Assembly: GCA_964349835.1 (NCBI GenBank)
Contig: CAYGID010000004.1
Coordinates: 1 to 64,000, forward strand
Reading direction: 5' to 3'
Length of the DNA: 64,000 nucleotides
Source of the DNA: JAQVSH01 sp964349835
GTDB lineage: Bacteria > Bacteroidota > Bacteroidia > Bacteroidales > UBA4181
Position numbers and translations under genes: made by a program. This document shows, in pieces, positions 33,072-41,811 of this stretch. How positions within the stretch are numbered: the first letter of the stretch is position 1; each line of letters begins with the position of its first letter. The notes below the pieces were generated by a model that was not told the DNA's origin, searched no databases, and saw only the letters and a program-made list of their open reading frames with translations.

Positions 33072-34109
33072 ATGTATAAGCATTTTGTCAGACCCGTCAT
33101 GTTTTTATTTCCGCCCGAGTTTATTCATAATCTCATCGTGGCGAAAATCAGATTCTTCTGCCGGATTCCCGGCTTTCCCGGGCTGCTGCGCCTTGGTTTT
33201 AGCGACGAAAAAGGCGGATTGGAACGTGAAATCTGCGGGTTGAAATTCGCCCATCCCGTGGGTTTGGCGGCAGGGTTCGACAAAAACGCGACCTTCTATA
33301 ATGAATTTTCGAACCTGGGCTTCTCTTTTATCGAGATAGGAACCGTAACACCGAAACCCCAACCGGGCAATTCCAAACCGAGAAGCTTCAGACTTCCCGC
33401 CGATCAAGCGCTGATTAACCGGATGGGGTTTAATAATTTGGGAGCCGAATCTGCAGCCATCCGGTTGGCAAAATTCCGCCGTAAAGGGCTTATCATTGGC
33501 GGAAATATTGGAAAAAACAGTGCCACATCGAATCAGGATGCACCTCAGGATTACATTTTTTGTTTTCGTGCGCTCTACGATGTGGTAGACTACTTCACCA
33601 TTAACGTTAGCTGCCCGAATGTGGGAAACCTCTGCCAATTGCAAACCGAAGAGAGTTTGTCGGCCATACTGGGGGCGTTGTGCCAAGAGCGTGCTTCGAG
33701 AGCTGTTTATAGGCCTATATTCGTGAAGATTTCGCCCGATAACTCCTTTGCCCAGGTCGATGCTGCTTTGGAGGTAATCCGGAAATTGGGCATCGATGGA
33801 ATCGTAGCCGTTAACACCACCACATCGAGGGAGAGTCTGGCTACACCTGCGGAGTTGATTTCGAGCATCGGGAATGGCGGATTAAGCGGGAAACCGCTTA
33901 CCGAACGGGCCAATGACATGGTGAAGCATATAGCACAAAAAACCGATGGAAAGCTCCCTATCATAGGCGTAGGGGGTATCATGACCCCTAACGATGCAGT
34001 TGAGCGGATGAAGGCCGGTGCCTGGCTGGTTCAGCTTTATTCGGGATTTATCTACGAAGGGCCGGGCTTCGCAAAACGGATACTCAGAGCCCTTAGAAAG
34101 AATCTTTAG
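33072..34109 (+). CDS. pyrD: quinone-dependent dihydroorotate dehydrogenase (class 2)
   Basis: A 345-residue class 2 enzyme with an N-terminal membrane-associating helix (MYKHFVRPVMFLFPPEFIHNL). It has GLAAGFDKNATFYN, FIEIGTVTPKPQPGN, NRMGFNNLGAE, NVSCPNVGNL, FVKISPD and GVGGIMTPNDAVERMKAGAWLVQLYSGF (FMN phosphate loop). It oxidises dihydroorotate to orotate and passes electrons to menaquinone at the inner membrane. The ATG at 33072 is chosen since the longer frame from 32997 begins upstream of the promoter box at 33023-33030. It is a single-gene unit. Confidence 0.96.
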   Translation: MYKHFVRPVMFLFPPEFIHNLIVAKIRFFCRIPGFPGLLRLGFSDEKGGLEREICGLKFAHPVGLAAGFDKNATFYNEFSNLGFSFIEIGTVTPKPQPGNSKPRSFRLPADQALINRMGFNNLGAESAAIRLAKFRRKGLIIGGNIGKNSATSNQDAPQDYIFCFRALYDVVDYFTINVSCPNVGNLCQLQTEESLSAILGALCQERASRAVYRPIFVKISPDNSFAQVDAALEVIRKLGIDGIVAVNTTTSRESLATPAELISSIGNGGLSGKPLTERANDMVKHIAQKTDGKLPIIGVGGIMTPNDAVERMKAGAWLVQLYSGFIYEGPGFAKRILRALRKNL

Positions 34110-34126
34110 GCCCGATTGAGGTGTTT

Positions 34127-34906
34127 TTAACCCTTCGCCATAATATCGGCTGTCGGCTTCTGCTGCCCTTGAGGCATCGTTGCCGTTGAGCTTTGAGCGG
34201 TAGGATTTGCCGAAGCCCCCTTTCTGACAGAAGCTTTCCTGATCCACTCCGGTTTTTTGAAAAAGAGGATCCAAAAGAGCAGAGTTGCCAGAGGAATTAC
34301 CCACCTGATAGTAAAGGGATGGCTGGCATAATTTGCCAGGAAAAAGGGAAGGTGAAAAATTTCGAATGTAGTGACTCCGTCTACATAACAGCTGCTCAAT
34401 ACACTATTGAGTGTAAACACCGAGAGAATCCAGAACCACTTCCAGCGGATGGGTCGAAACAGAATAAACGCCAAAGTAAAGAGATTCAGAAACGAAATCA
34501 CATAGAGGTTAAAACCGAACATTCGTTTTACCCATTGTTGCGAAAAGCGGGCACTCCCGTTCCCATTGACCGAAGGGGTTAATTTTACGATTACATCGGT
34601 AGCTTGTGCCGTTTCGCGGGCCATCCGGAGATAGCGTGGCACATAGCCCTTTTTCTCGACGACCAGTTCCACATCGCCCGATAATATCACTCCACGGGCC
34701 GATTTTTCGAGCCGAAACCGACCGCTGGCATCAGTATAGGTGCTGTCGAGGTTCTTGTAATTGACCAACGCTCCTGAAAGAGCCATGCCGGTTTCGGAAT
34801 CGGTCACCATACCCCCGGTACGATACGTCGATTCGCAGGAGGCCAGGAGAAACAATCCCGATATTGCCAGAAAGAGTGTTTGCAAAAAAGCAGCAGGTAG
34901 TTTCAT
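34127..34906 (-). CDS. putative lipoprotein with carboxypeptidase-regulatory-like domain
   Basis: A 259-residue protein with a lipoprotein signal (LFLAISGLFLLASC, lipobox LASC). A regulatory-like beta domain follows (TYRTGGMVTDSETGMALSGALVNYKNLDSTYTDASGRFRLEK pattern), then two or three transmembrane helices (LYVISFLNLFTLAFILF, WFWILSVFTLNSVLSSCY, VIPLATLLFWILFF). The tail is low-complexity (SANPTAQSSTATMPQGQQ). The mixture of lipobox and membrane helices is unusual. DUF3332-like proteins have a comparable middle segment, but I cannot assign a function. The start at 34906 is placed at the signal peptide. Confidence 0.7.
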   Translation of the reverse strand: MKLPAAFLQTLFLAISGLFLLASCESTYRTGGMVTDSETGMALSGALVNYKNLDSTYTDASGRFRLEKSARGVILSGDVELVVEKKGYVPRYLRMARETAQATDVIVKLTPSVNGNGSARFSQQWVKRMFGFNLYVISFLNLFTLAFILFRPIRWKWFWILSVFTLNSVLSSCYVDGVTTFEIFHLPFFLANYASHPFTIRWVIPLATLLFWILFFKKPEWIRKASVRKGASANPTAQSSTATMPQGQQKPTADIMAKG

Positions 34907-34960
34907 TGAGCGAGGTGTAATTGAAGCACAAATGTACCCTAAAAGGGGGCGTGATCTGAA

Positions 34961-34996
34961 AAAAAAATGCAATTACCCTGCGGCAACTGCATTTTT
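34961..34996 (-). terminator. intrinsic terminator of the tmRNA gene
   Basis: Minus-strand: AATGCAGTT, a GC-rich loop, AATTGCATT, then a run of T (eight A on the plus strand). It starts immediately after the CCA end of the tmRNA. Confidence 0.85.
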
Positions 34997-34998
34997 AA

Positions 34999-35393
34999 TG
35001 GTGGAGATGACGGGAGTCGAACCCGTGTCCAAACAAGAAACAAATCTGCTTTCTACATGCTTATTCGGTCATTAGTTTTCGAGTAAAGAGCGGAGGCCGA
35101 CACCCCATCTTAACCTTAGTTCCTTGTTTCTTGTTACCACTCCGGAGCACCATGGTAACCATCCCGAACTCACGAGCGCCTCTATATCCAAAACTGCCGG
35201 GAGGAGTTTCTGAGAGACGTCTTGTCCCAACACCTAGTGAAGGGATTAAGCTAATCTACTAAACTTCGATTAAGCAGCAAGAGCGTAGTTTTCTTCGCCT
35301 TTTGTTGGTTTGTAACGCGGATTTACGAGACTTGTTACCTGGCTCGGCATGCTTACACACCCATTTACCTTGCTGTCAAAACCAAACATCCCC
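34999..35393 (-). ncRNA. ssrA: transfer-messenger RNA (tmRNA)
   Basis: A 395-nt RNA on the minus strand. The 3' end is a tRNA-like T-arm and acceptor (GGTTCGACTCCCGTCATCTCC then ACCA encoded at 34999-35002). The 5' end GGGGATG pairs with CATCTCC over seven positions (one G:U). The reading frame (35299-35270) encodes the proteolysis tag GEENYALAA followed by TAA, typical of Bacteroidota tags. It rescues ribosomes stalled on broken mRNAs and marks the product for proteases. The promoter box is at 35412-35419; the mature 5' end would be made by RNase P. Confidence 0.96.
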
Positions 35394-35411
35394 GGATAGT
35401 GTAATACGGGG

Positions 35412-35419
35412 CAAAGGTA
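35412..35419 (-). promoter_or_regulatory. -7 box of the tmRNA gene
   Basis: Minus-strand TACCTTTG, 18 bp before the mature 5' end of the tmRNA. Confidence 0.65.
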
Positions 35420-35471
35420 CAAAGAATAAAAGCCATTTTACCCATATTGACACTTTTCTTGCAAGAACCAT

Positions 35472-35479
35472 TATCTTTG
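35472..35479 (+). promoter_or_regulatory. -7 box of the thiamine operon
   Basis: TATCTTTG just upstream of the TPP aptamer, with TTG 22 bp earlier (35447-35449). The transcript would begin near 35485, right at the first riboswitch helix. Confidence 0.65.
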
Positions 35480-35488
35480 TGCTACAAA

Positions 35489-35568
35489 ACTGTTGGGGGT
35501 GCCTGTTGTGTCTGGCTGAGAACATACCCCGGAACCTGAGATGTATAATAACAGCGTAGGGAAACGGT
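35489..35568 (+). promoter_or_regulatory. TPP riboswitch (THI box)
   Basis: It has the conserved THI elements in order: GGGGGTGCC (35495-35503), CTGAGAACATACCCC (35516-35530), GGAACCTGA (35531-35539), then AACAGCGTAGGGAA (35550-35563). The P1 helix is ACTGTT (35489-35494) with AACGGT (35563-35568). It binds thiamine diphosphate and controls thiM-thiE-thiL-thiD-tenA downstream. High TPP is expected to turn the operon off. Confidence 0.96.
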
Positions 35569-35600
35569 GCTTAGTTTTTATTGACGCAGGTCGATGACAA

Positions 35601-35636
35601 TTACAGGCCGTTCCGCCCCCGCTGAACGGCCTGTAA
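35601..35636 (+). promoter_or_regulatory. 13-bp hairpin between the TPP aptamer and thiM
   Basis: Perfect arms TTACAGGCCGTTC (35601-35613) and GAACGGCCTGTAA (35624-35636) with a 10-nt loop. No T tract follows, so it is either a non-canonical terminator or a structure acting on the thiM start 25 bp away. ACAGGC in the left arm is complementary to GCCTGT (35501-35506) in the aptamer, a possible link to ligand state. Confidence 0.7.
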
Positions 35637-35661
35637 CAATTTCCGAAATCGACAAATATAT

Positions 35662-36480
35662 ATGCGCATGAACTATAACGCCCAAACACTCTGGAACGAC
35701 CTGCAAAAAATCAGGGATAATTCCCCGTTGGTACACAATATTACCAACTATGTGGTAATGAATAATACAGCCAATGCGCTGTTGGCCATTGGCGCTTCGC
35801 CCGTAATGGCTCATGCGCTGCAGGAGATGGAGGAGATGACAGCCATTGCCTCGGCCCTGGTTATTAATATCGGAACACTGAGTCCTGCCTGGGTCGAATC
35901 GATGTTGGCTGCCGGAAAGGCTGCTAGGCAAAGCACCAAGCCCATTGTGCTCGATCCGGTGGGTGCCGGAGCTACCCGTTACCGCACCTCCGTTGCCCTT
36001 TCACTCCTCAAAGAGGTTAAGCCTGCCATCGTGAGAGGAAACGGCTCCGAAATTGCTGCTCTTCTAAATGCTTCGACCAAAACCAAAGGGGTCGACAGCA
36101 CCCTCTCGTCGGCCTCGGCCCTCGACGCGGCGCGGCAATTGGCTTGCGAAGGAGGTATGGTTGTTTCTGTTAGCGGGCCTTCGGACTTTATTACCAACGG
36201 AAGTCAGATAGTCGAAGTGATGAATGGCAACCCCATGATGACCAAAGTTACGGGTCTTGGATGTACTGCGTCTGCACTAACGGGTGCTTTTGCCGCCATT
36301 CAGCCAGACCCCTTGTCGGCAGCTGTTCATGCCATGCTGGCTATGGGTATTGCAGGCGAAATCGCAGCAGAGCGAGCCAAAGGTCCCGGTTCGCTCCAGC
36401 TCCATTTTCTGGATGCTCTTTACCAGTTAAACTTCGAATCGATAGAGAATAAAATCAGAGTAAGAGAGTATGTTGCATAA
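35662..36480 (+). CDS. thiM: hydroxyethylthiazole kinase
   Basis: A 272-residue ThiM of normal length. It has NSPLVHNITNYVVMNNTANALLAIGASPVMAH, LVINIGTLSPAW, VLDPVGAGATRYRTS, VRGNGSEIAAL and VTGLGCTASALTGAFAA, the ribokinase-fold ATP site with its catalytic cysteine. It phosphorylates hydroxyethylthiazole, so the thiazole moiety is salvaged. Starts at 35662 and 35668 are equally likely. It is the first gene of the TPP-riboswitch operon and overlaps thiE by 11 bp. Confidence 0.95.
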   Translation: MRMNYNAQTLWNDLQKIRDNSPLVHNITNYVVMNNTANALLAIGASPVMAHALQEMEEMTAIASALVINIGTLSPAWVESMLAAGKAARQSTKPIVLDPVGAGATRYRTSVALSLLKEVKPAIVRGNGSEIAALLNASTKTKGVDSTLSSASALDAARQLACEGGMVVSVSGPSDFITNGSQIVEVMNGNPMMTKVTGLGCTASALTGAFAAIQPDPLSAAVHAMLAMGIAGEIAAERAKGPGSLQLHFLDALYQLNFESIENKIRVREYVA

Positions 36481-37129
36481 ATCTACCCAACCCGATTTGC
36501 GCCTTTACCTGGTAACCGACAGAGAACTGACCCTTGGTCGTCGACTGGAATGGGTTGTAGAGGAGGCTATTAAGGGTGGCGTCACCTTTGTCCAGTTGCG
36601 CGAAAAGCATGCCACTACCCACGATTTCCTGGAACAGGCTCTTGCGTTAAAGGCGCTCCTACAACCGGCAGGAATCCCATTGGTCATTAACGACAGGCTC
36701 GACATTGCCATGGCGATCGATGCTGATGGGGTACACCTGGGTCAATCGGATATGCCCTTTCGGGAGGCTCGAAAAATGCTTGGACCCGATAAATGGATTG
36801 GCATCTCTGTTGAGTCGCTCGACGATGCATTGAAGGCAAACGACATGGATATAGACTACATTGCCTATTCGCCAGTTTTCGAAACACCCACCAAGAGAGA
36901 CACCCGCCAGGCACTGGGACTGAATGGTGTCAGAGAAATTGCCGGCATTACCCGTCATCCCTCTGTTGCCATCGGAGGCATTCACCCCCACAATGTTGCC
37001 TCTGTTATAGAGGCGGGAGCCGGAGGGATTGCCGTGGTTTCGGCCATTATGTCGGCACCCGACCCCTGCCGGGCGGCAGAACAGTTGCGCGAAATTGTAG
37101 ATAAAGCCCTGCTTATCAGAGCAAAATAG
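36470..37129 (+). CDS. thiE: thiamine phosphate synthase
   Basis: A 219-residue TIM-barrel enzyme: LRLYLVTDRELTLGR, GVTFVQLREKHATTHDF, LVINDRLDIAMAIDADGVHLGQSDMP, IGISVESLDDA, YIAYSPVFETPTK and SVAIGGIHPHNVASV. It joins HMP-diphosphate with thiazole phosphate to give thiamine phosphate. The 11-bp overlap with thiM and 10-bp gap to thiL show a single transcript. The Bacteroidota thiE is often fused or duplicated; here it is a single ordinary copy. Confidence 0.95.
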   Translation: MLHKSTQPDLRLYLVTDRELTLGRRLEWVVEEAIKGGVTFVQLREKHATTHDFLEQALALKALLQPAGIPLVINDRLDIAMAIDADGVHLGQSDMPFREARKMLGPDKWIGISVESLDDALKANDMDIDYIAYSPVFETPTKRDTRQALGLNGVREIAGITRHPSVAIGGIHPHNVASVIEAGAGGIAVVSAIMSAPDPCRAAEQLREIVDKALLIRAK

Positions 37130-37139
37130 AATCTATTGC

Positions 37140-38162
37140 ATGAAAATCAAAGAGATAGGAGAATTCGGTTTTATTGCCGGGGTGGCAAAAAAATTTGCAT
37201 CGCTTGTTCCCCAAGAGTTTATGGGTATTGGTGATGATTGTGCCCTGCTCCCGCTCGGCGAAGAGTACGACTACGTGATTACCACCGATTTATTGGTAGA
37301 GAATGTTCACTTCTTGATGGATCGTATCTCGCCCGAAGAGCTGGGCAGTAAAGCGCTGGCAGTAAACCTTAGCGACCTCGCCGCCATGGGAGCCAAACCG
37401 GTAGGTTCTTTTCTTTCGATTGGGTTTTCGCCCACAATAGAACTTTCGGTTGTAGAACGAATTATGGAGGGTTATCACCGTCTTTCGACCGAAACGGAAA
37501 CCCCTCTTTTGGGCGGCGACACAACCTCATCGCCAAATGGAATCCTTATAAATGTGGCAGTAGTAGGCCGTTGCCCGAAAGGAGGCGCCAAACTTCGTTC
37601 GGAAGCCAAACCGGGCGATATAATCTGTGTAACCGGCTTTCTGGGCGATTCGGCAGGGGGCCTCAAAGTTCTGCTCGATGGGCTTGCCCCGTCGGCGCTT
37701 CACGATGCGCTGGTGTCTAGCCATCACAATCCCCGGCCACACCTGCAGGAGGGCTCCTGGCTGGCCGCCTGCAAGGGCGTGCACGCCATGATGGACATTT
37801 CCGACGGAATTGCTTCCGACCTGCTTCACATCGTAAAGGCCTCGAAGGTAAAGGCCGAAATCGAACTCTCGACTCTACCGGTTTCGGATCGGTTGCAAGA
37901 GGCTTCAAAACTGAACGGTTGGAATATCGATTGGCTTGCCACCTCGGGTGGCGAAGATTATGTGCTGCTCGTTACGGTTGATCCTGCAGAATATGTCACC
38001 GTTTCGGAGCGATTTCGCAACCGATTTTCGTGTGACCTGTACGCCATTGGTACTATTTTAGAAAGAGCCGAACAAGAGGAGACCCAACCCTTAGTGGCCT
38101 GGAAAAGAGAGGGCAATTCCCTTAACTGGAAACCAGGCGGTTTTAACCATTTTACCGAATAA
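37140..38162 (+). CDS. thiL: thiamine-monophosphate kinase
   Basis: A 340-residue ThiL: IGDDCALLPLGEEYDYVITTDLLVENVHFLMD (metal and substrate site), SKALAVNLSDLAAMGAKPVGSFLSIGF, LGGDTTSSPNGILINVAVVGR, VTGFLGDSAGGLKVL, MMDISDGIASDLLHIVKAS and ATSGGEDYVLLVT. It phosphorylates thiamine phosphate to the active TPP cofactor, completing the route. It lies 10 bp after thiE and 17 bp before thiD. Confidence 0.96.
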   Translation: MKIKEIGEFGFIAGVAKKFASLVPQEFMGIGDDCALLPLGEEYDYVITTDLLVENVHFLMDRISPEELGSKALAVNLSDLAAMGAKPVGSFLSIGFSPTIELSVVERIMEGYHRLSTETETPLLGGDTTSSPNGILINVAVVGRCPKGGAKLRSEAKPGDIICVTGFLGDSAGGLKVLLDGLAPSALHDALVSSHHNPRPHLQEGSWLAACKGVHAMMDISDGIASDLLHIVKASKVKAEIELSTLPVSDRLQEASKLNGWNIDWLATSGGEDYVLLVTVDPAEYVTVSERFRNRFSCDLYAIGTILERAEQEETQPLVAWKREGNSLNWKPGGFNHFTE

Positions 38163-38179
38163 CACCAACAATTAAGGAG

Positions 38180-39031
38180 ATGGAACGAAATGTAGCTCAG
38201 ATCGCAAACCAACAATACACAAGGGTGTTGACCATTGCCGGAAGCGATTCGGGCGGCGGTGCGGGCATTCAGGCCGACCTGAAAACCTTTTCGGCTTGCG
38301 GCTGTTTTGGCATGTCGGCAATCACTGCCATTACGGCACAAAATAGTGTGGGCGTCAGGGGAATTCACGGGATTCCACCTGAGATGATTCGCCTGCAAAT
38401 TGAGGCCGTACTAGAGGATCTGGGGGCAGACGCCGTAAAAATCGGCATGCTCCACTCGCCCGAAGTAATCGAAGTGGTACACGATGCGCTGGCTCGTTTC
38501 GGCATTTCGCAGATTGTGCTCGACCCGGTGATGGTGGCCACTTCGGGCGATCGGCTCCTGAAAGACGAAGCGATTGGAGCACTCATCACTATACTGCTGC
38601 CCGTAGCCCGGCTCATTACCCCAAATATTCCTGAGGCGGAGGTACTTCTAAATCAGAAAATTGGCGCCCAGGAAGAGATGGCAGATGCTGCGAAAGCCCT
38701 TTCGTCGCTGATCTCAACTCACCAAAAGGCGGTATCGGTCTTGCTGAAGGCCGGACACTTTTTGAACGACCGGTTGGTTGACGTCTTGTGGGATGCCGAA
38801 TCGGAGCAACTCACCGAGTTCCCGGTTCAGCGCATTGACTCTCTAAACACCCACGGCACAGGGTGTACCCTTTCATCGGCCATTGCGGCTTTTCTTGCCA
38901 AAGGGTTCTCTCTTGCTGATGCGGTATCGCAGGCCAAAGTCTATCTTCACAATTCGCTGGCAGTAGGAGCTGCCTACCAAATAGGAGCAGGACACGGACC
39001 GGTTCACCACTTCCATGCTTTCTGGAAATAG
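38180..39031 (+). CDS. thiD: hydroxymethylpyrimidine (phosphate) kinase
   Basis: A 283-residue ThiD: VLTIAGSDSGGGAGIQADLKTFSACGCFGMSAITAITAQNS, MIRLQIEAVLEDLGADAVKIGMLHSPE, VLDPVMVATSGDRLL and LNTHGTGCTLSSAIAAFLAKG (anion hole and catalytic cysteine). It phosphorylates HMP and HMP phosphate to HMP diphosphate for ThiE. With ThiM and TenA it points to salvage; de novo genes thiC, thiG, thiH and thiS are not in this operon. Confidence 0.96.
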   Translation: MERNVAQIANQQYTRVLTIAGSDSGGGAGIQADLKTFSACGCFGMSAITAITAQNSVGVRGIHGIPPEMIRLQIEAVLEDLGADAVKIGMLHSPEVIEVVHDALARFGISQIVLDPVMVATSGDRLLKDEAIGALITILLPVARLITPNIPEAEVLLNQKIGAQEEMADAAKALSSLISTHQKAVSVLLKAGHFLNDRLVDVLWDAESEQLTEFPVQRIDSLNTHGTGCTLSSAIAAFLAKGFSLADAVSQAKVYLHNSLAVGAAYQIGAGHGPVHHFHAFWK

Positions 39032-39058
39032 CATACCCTTACATCACTTCTCTGCCCC

Positions 39059-39784
39059 ATGATACCCGGCGCCGGTCCCTTTACCCAAAGGCTGCGAGAG
39101 CAATCGCAACCGCTTTTTGAACGGTTTGTGCAGCACCCGTTTCAAAAGGCACTGCGCGCGGGAACCCTCTTGCCTTCGCATTTTGAACATTACCTCACCC
39201 AGGACGCTCTCTACCTGAAAGAAGATGCAAAAGCCTTTGCTATCCTAGCCAAACGGTTCGAAGATGCTGCTATTTCGCATCGAAGGACAAAACCGTCCGA
39301 AGGGTTGGTACTGTATGAGGATGCGGCACACTTCTTCCATCAGATGGCTGCCGACAGCTATGCCTTGGAGAGCGAGATGCAACTGCTCTACTTTAAAGAG
39401 TACCATCTGCAACCTGCTTTGCAGCCATCTGAAACCTGCAGAGGCTATACCGATTTTCTGTTGCATCATGCCACCGACTCGTCTCTCCCCATTGCCGCGG
39501 CATCGCTCTTGCCTTGCTTCTGGCTCTTTCAGGAGGCTTCGTCCGAACCCCGTATCGAGCCCAACCGCTACCACCTCTGGTTGTCGACCTACAGCGGAGA
39601 GATATACCACGAATATACCCTCCGGTTTATTCTGCTGCTCGAACATTTGATTCATCTGGAAACGCCGAATCGTAAAGCCGCTGCAGCCGAACAGGCATTT
39701 TTTACCGCTGCCGAATGGGAGTGCCGTTTTCTGGAAGAGGCTCTGTCAGAGCAGTCCCGACCTTTTCAGAAAGGGCTCCAATGA
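39059..39784 (+). CDS. tenA: TenA-family thiaminase II
   Basis: A 241-residue all-helical TenA protein. It has HPFQKALRAGTLLPSHFEHYLTQDALYLKEDAKAF, then AAASLLPCFWLFQE with the active-site cysteine of the TenA_C class, and AAEWECRFLEEAL with the glutamate that acts as acid. It hydrolyses aminomethyl-HMP released from degraded thiamine to HMP, feeding ThiD. Its end overlaps the convergent M3 peptidase gene by 39 bp, the longest such overlap in the window. Confidence 0.92.
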   Translation: MIPGAGPFTQRLREQSQPLFERFVQHPFQKALRAGTLLPSHFEHYLTQDALYLKEDAKAFAILAKRFEDAAISHRRTKPSEGLVLYEDAAHFFHQMAADSYALESEMQLLYFKEYHLQPALQPSETCRGYTDFLLHHATDSSLPIAAASLLPCFWLFQEASSEPRIEPNRYHLWLSTYSGEIYHEYTLRFILLLEHLIHLETPNRKAAAAEQAFFTAAEWECRFLEEALSEQSRPFQKGLQ

Positions 39785-41776
39785 GGGCTCCTTTCCCCTA
39801 AAACGCATATAAAGCACCATGGGGTGTTCGCTTCCGCCTTTCTCCAAAATATGTTTCCGGAACGACAGAGCCACCTCCTGATTGAAGAGCCCCTTCGCCT
39901 GAAAGAGAGAGAAGGCATCGGCATCGAGCACCTCAGCCCATTTGTAACCGTAATAGCCCGCCGCGTATCCTCCCTGGAAAATATGACTGAAAGCCGGCGA
40001 GAGAAGCGAGCCCTCGACCCTGGGAAGGATGTCGGTTTCCGAGAGAATCCGCTCTTCAAATAGCGCAATCTCGCCTACAAAAGGCTCCTCAAGCGCATGC
40101 CAGGCCATGTCGGTTATACCAAACCCCAACTGCCTGATTGTTAAATATCCGGAGAGATACTTTTCGCTCTCTTTGATCTTTATTACCAATTCCGGCGGAA
40201 TCACCTGGCCGGTTTGAAAATGGAAGGCAAAGGTTTTCAGAAACGCCTCCTCGGGAAGCCAATTCTCCATAATTTGCGAAGGCAACTCCACAAAGTCGCG
40301 GAACACGCTGGTACCGGTGAGACTCTGGTATTTGCCGAGGGCCAACATGCCATGCAGTGCATGGCCAAACTCATGCAAGAAAGTGTTCACTTCGTCGTAA
40401 GTTAACAAAGAGGGGGTTACCTGCGTGGGTTTGGTAAAGTTGCACACCAGCGAAACCAGCGGACGCACAGCCGAGTTGCCCTCGCCCCAAGTCTCACGGA
40501 AAGAGGTCATCCAGGCACCTCCTCGTTTGCTCTCGCGGGGGAAAAAGTCGAGATATAACACCGCCATAAACCGGGTTCCATCCCAAACTTCATAGGCCTG
40601 AACCTCTCGATGATAGACCGAAATTTCGGCATTCTGACGGAACGTGAGGCCAAACAATTTCTCCGCCAAACCAAATACGCCTTCAATTACTTTAGGCAGC
40701 GAAAAATAGGGTCGGAGTTGCTCATCGTTAATCTGATACAACTCACTTTTCAATTTTTCGGAATAGTAGGGCCAATCCCATGCCTGCAAGGTGAAAACCG
40801 CCCCAATTTTTTTGGCATACTCCGAAATGCGGTCGTACTCCTTTTTCGCAACGGGAAGAGCGGCAATACGGAGCTGTTCCAGAAATTCATTGACTTTTAC
40901 CGGATTCTCAGCCATGCGTTCTTCCAACACAAATGCGGCGTGCGACGGGTAACCCAACAACTTGGCTTTTTCAAGACGAAGGTTTACAATGCGACGGATA
41001 ATTTCGGTGTTGTTTCGCTCATTTGCCCTACAGCCCCTTGAATTATAGGCTCTCCAGATCTTCTCGCGGAGTGCCCTGTTGTCGGCGTATTGCATAAAAG
41101 GAGCCCGGCTGGGCTGGTCGAGGGTAAAGGCCCACCCTTCCAGGCCCTTCTCTTGTGCCGTCATCCTGGCCGCCTGCAAAGCGGTTTCGGGAAGCCCCGA
41201 TAACTCCTCGCGACGGGTAATCTGCATCACAAAATCGTTGGTTTCGGCCAGCACATTCTGACCAAACTGCAGACTCAAAGTGGAGAGCTCTCTCGAAACC
41301 TCTCGATACCTCTCTCGGTCGGGCCCGCGGAGATTGGCGCCATTACGCCGGAACTGCTTATAAGTCTTTTCAAGCAACATCCGCTCTTCGGCCGGCAGGC
41401 TCTGTTCGCGGAGAGCGATATAAACCGATTCGACCCGCTCAAAGAGCTTCTCATTGAGCATAATATCGTTGCCGTGATCGGTAAGCTGAGGCATAATCTC
41501 CTGCGCCAGGCTTTGCATCGCCTCGCTCGTATCGGCCTCGTTCAAATTAAAAAAGATAGAACTTACCTTGTCGAGAAGAATGCCACTCTCCTCAAGCGCC
41601 ACAACGGTATTGCGAAAGTCGGCAGGTTCGGATTGCGATACAATCTGATGCACCGCCTCCTTCTGCAACCGAATAGCCTCATCAAAGGCAGGTTGATAAT
41701 GGGCAAGAGTGATTCTGCCAAAAGGAGGAGTTCCCCATGGTGTATCCCACTGTTCGAAAAACGGATTGTTAGTCAT
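39746..41776 (-). CDS. M3-family metallopeptidase (peptidyl-dipeptidase Dcp/oligopeptidase A type)
   Basis: A 676-residue cytosolic zinc peptidase. The zinc motif is NTFLHEFGHALHGML near residue 470 (HExxH), with the third ligand glutamate about 28 residues on (FVELPSQIMENW). The C-terminal FSHIFQGGYAAGYYGYKWAEVLDADAF helices are typical of Dcp. No signal peptide is present. It probably degrades short peptides released by other proteases. The start at 41776 (MTNNPFFEQWDTPWG) matches Bacteroidota homologues; 41788 is also possible. It overlaps tenA by 39 bp tail to tail. Confidence 0.94.
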   Translation of the reverse strand: MTNNPFFEQWDTPWGTPPFGRITLAHYQPAFDEAIRLQKEAVHQIVSQSEPADFRNTVVALEESGILLDKVSSIFFNLNEADTSEAMQSLAQEIMPQLTDHGNDIMLNEKLFERVESVYIALREQSLPAEERMLLEKTYKQFRRNGANLRGPDRERYREVSRELSTLSLQFGQNVLAETNDFVMQITRREELSGLPETALQAARMTAQEKGLEGWAFTLDQPSRAPFMQYADNRALREKIWRAYNSRGCRANERNNTEIIRRIVNLRLEKAKLLGYPSHAAFVLEERMAENPVKVNEFLEQLRIAALPVAKKEYDRISEYAKKIGAVFTLQAWDWPYYSEKLKSELYQINDEQLRPYFSLPKVIEGVFGLAEKLFGLTFRQNAEISVYHREVQAYEVWDGTRFMAVLYLDFFPRESKRGGAWMTSFRETWGEGNSAVRPLVSLVCNFTKPTQVTPSLLTYDEVNTFLHEFGHALHGMLALGKYQSLTGTSVFRDFVELPSQIMENWLPEEAFLKTFAFHFQTGQVIPPELVIKIKESEKYLSGYLTIRQLGFGITDMAWHALEEPFVGEIALFEERILSETDILPRVEGSLLSPAFSHIFQGGYAAGYYGYKWAEVLDADAFSLFQAKGLFNQEVALSFRKHILEKGGSEHPMVLYMRFRGKEPSLEPFLKRSGLL

Positions 41777-41811
41777 ATCTAATTTCATCTAAAAGTGAAA
41801 ACTTTATGCGA

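Noticed and set aside
34999..35060. tRNA-like sequence with a T-arm
   Set aside because: No anticodon arm of a tRNA is present; it is the 3' end of tmRNA.
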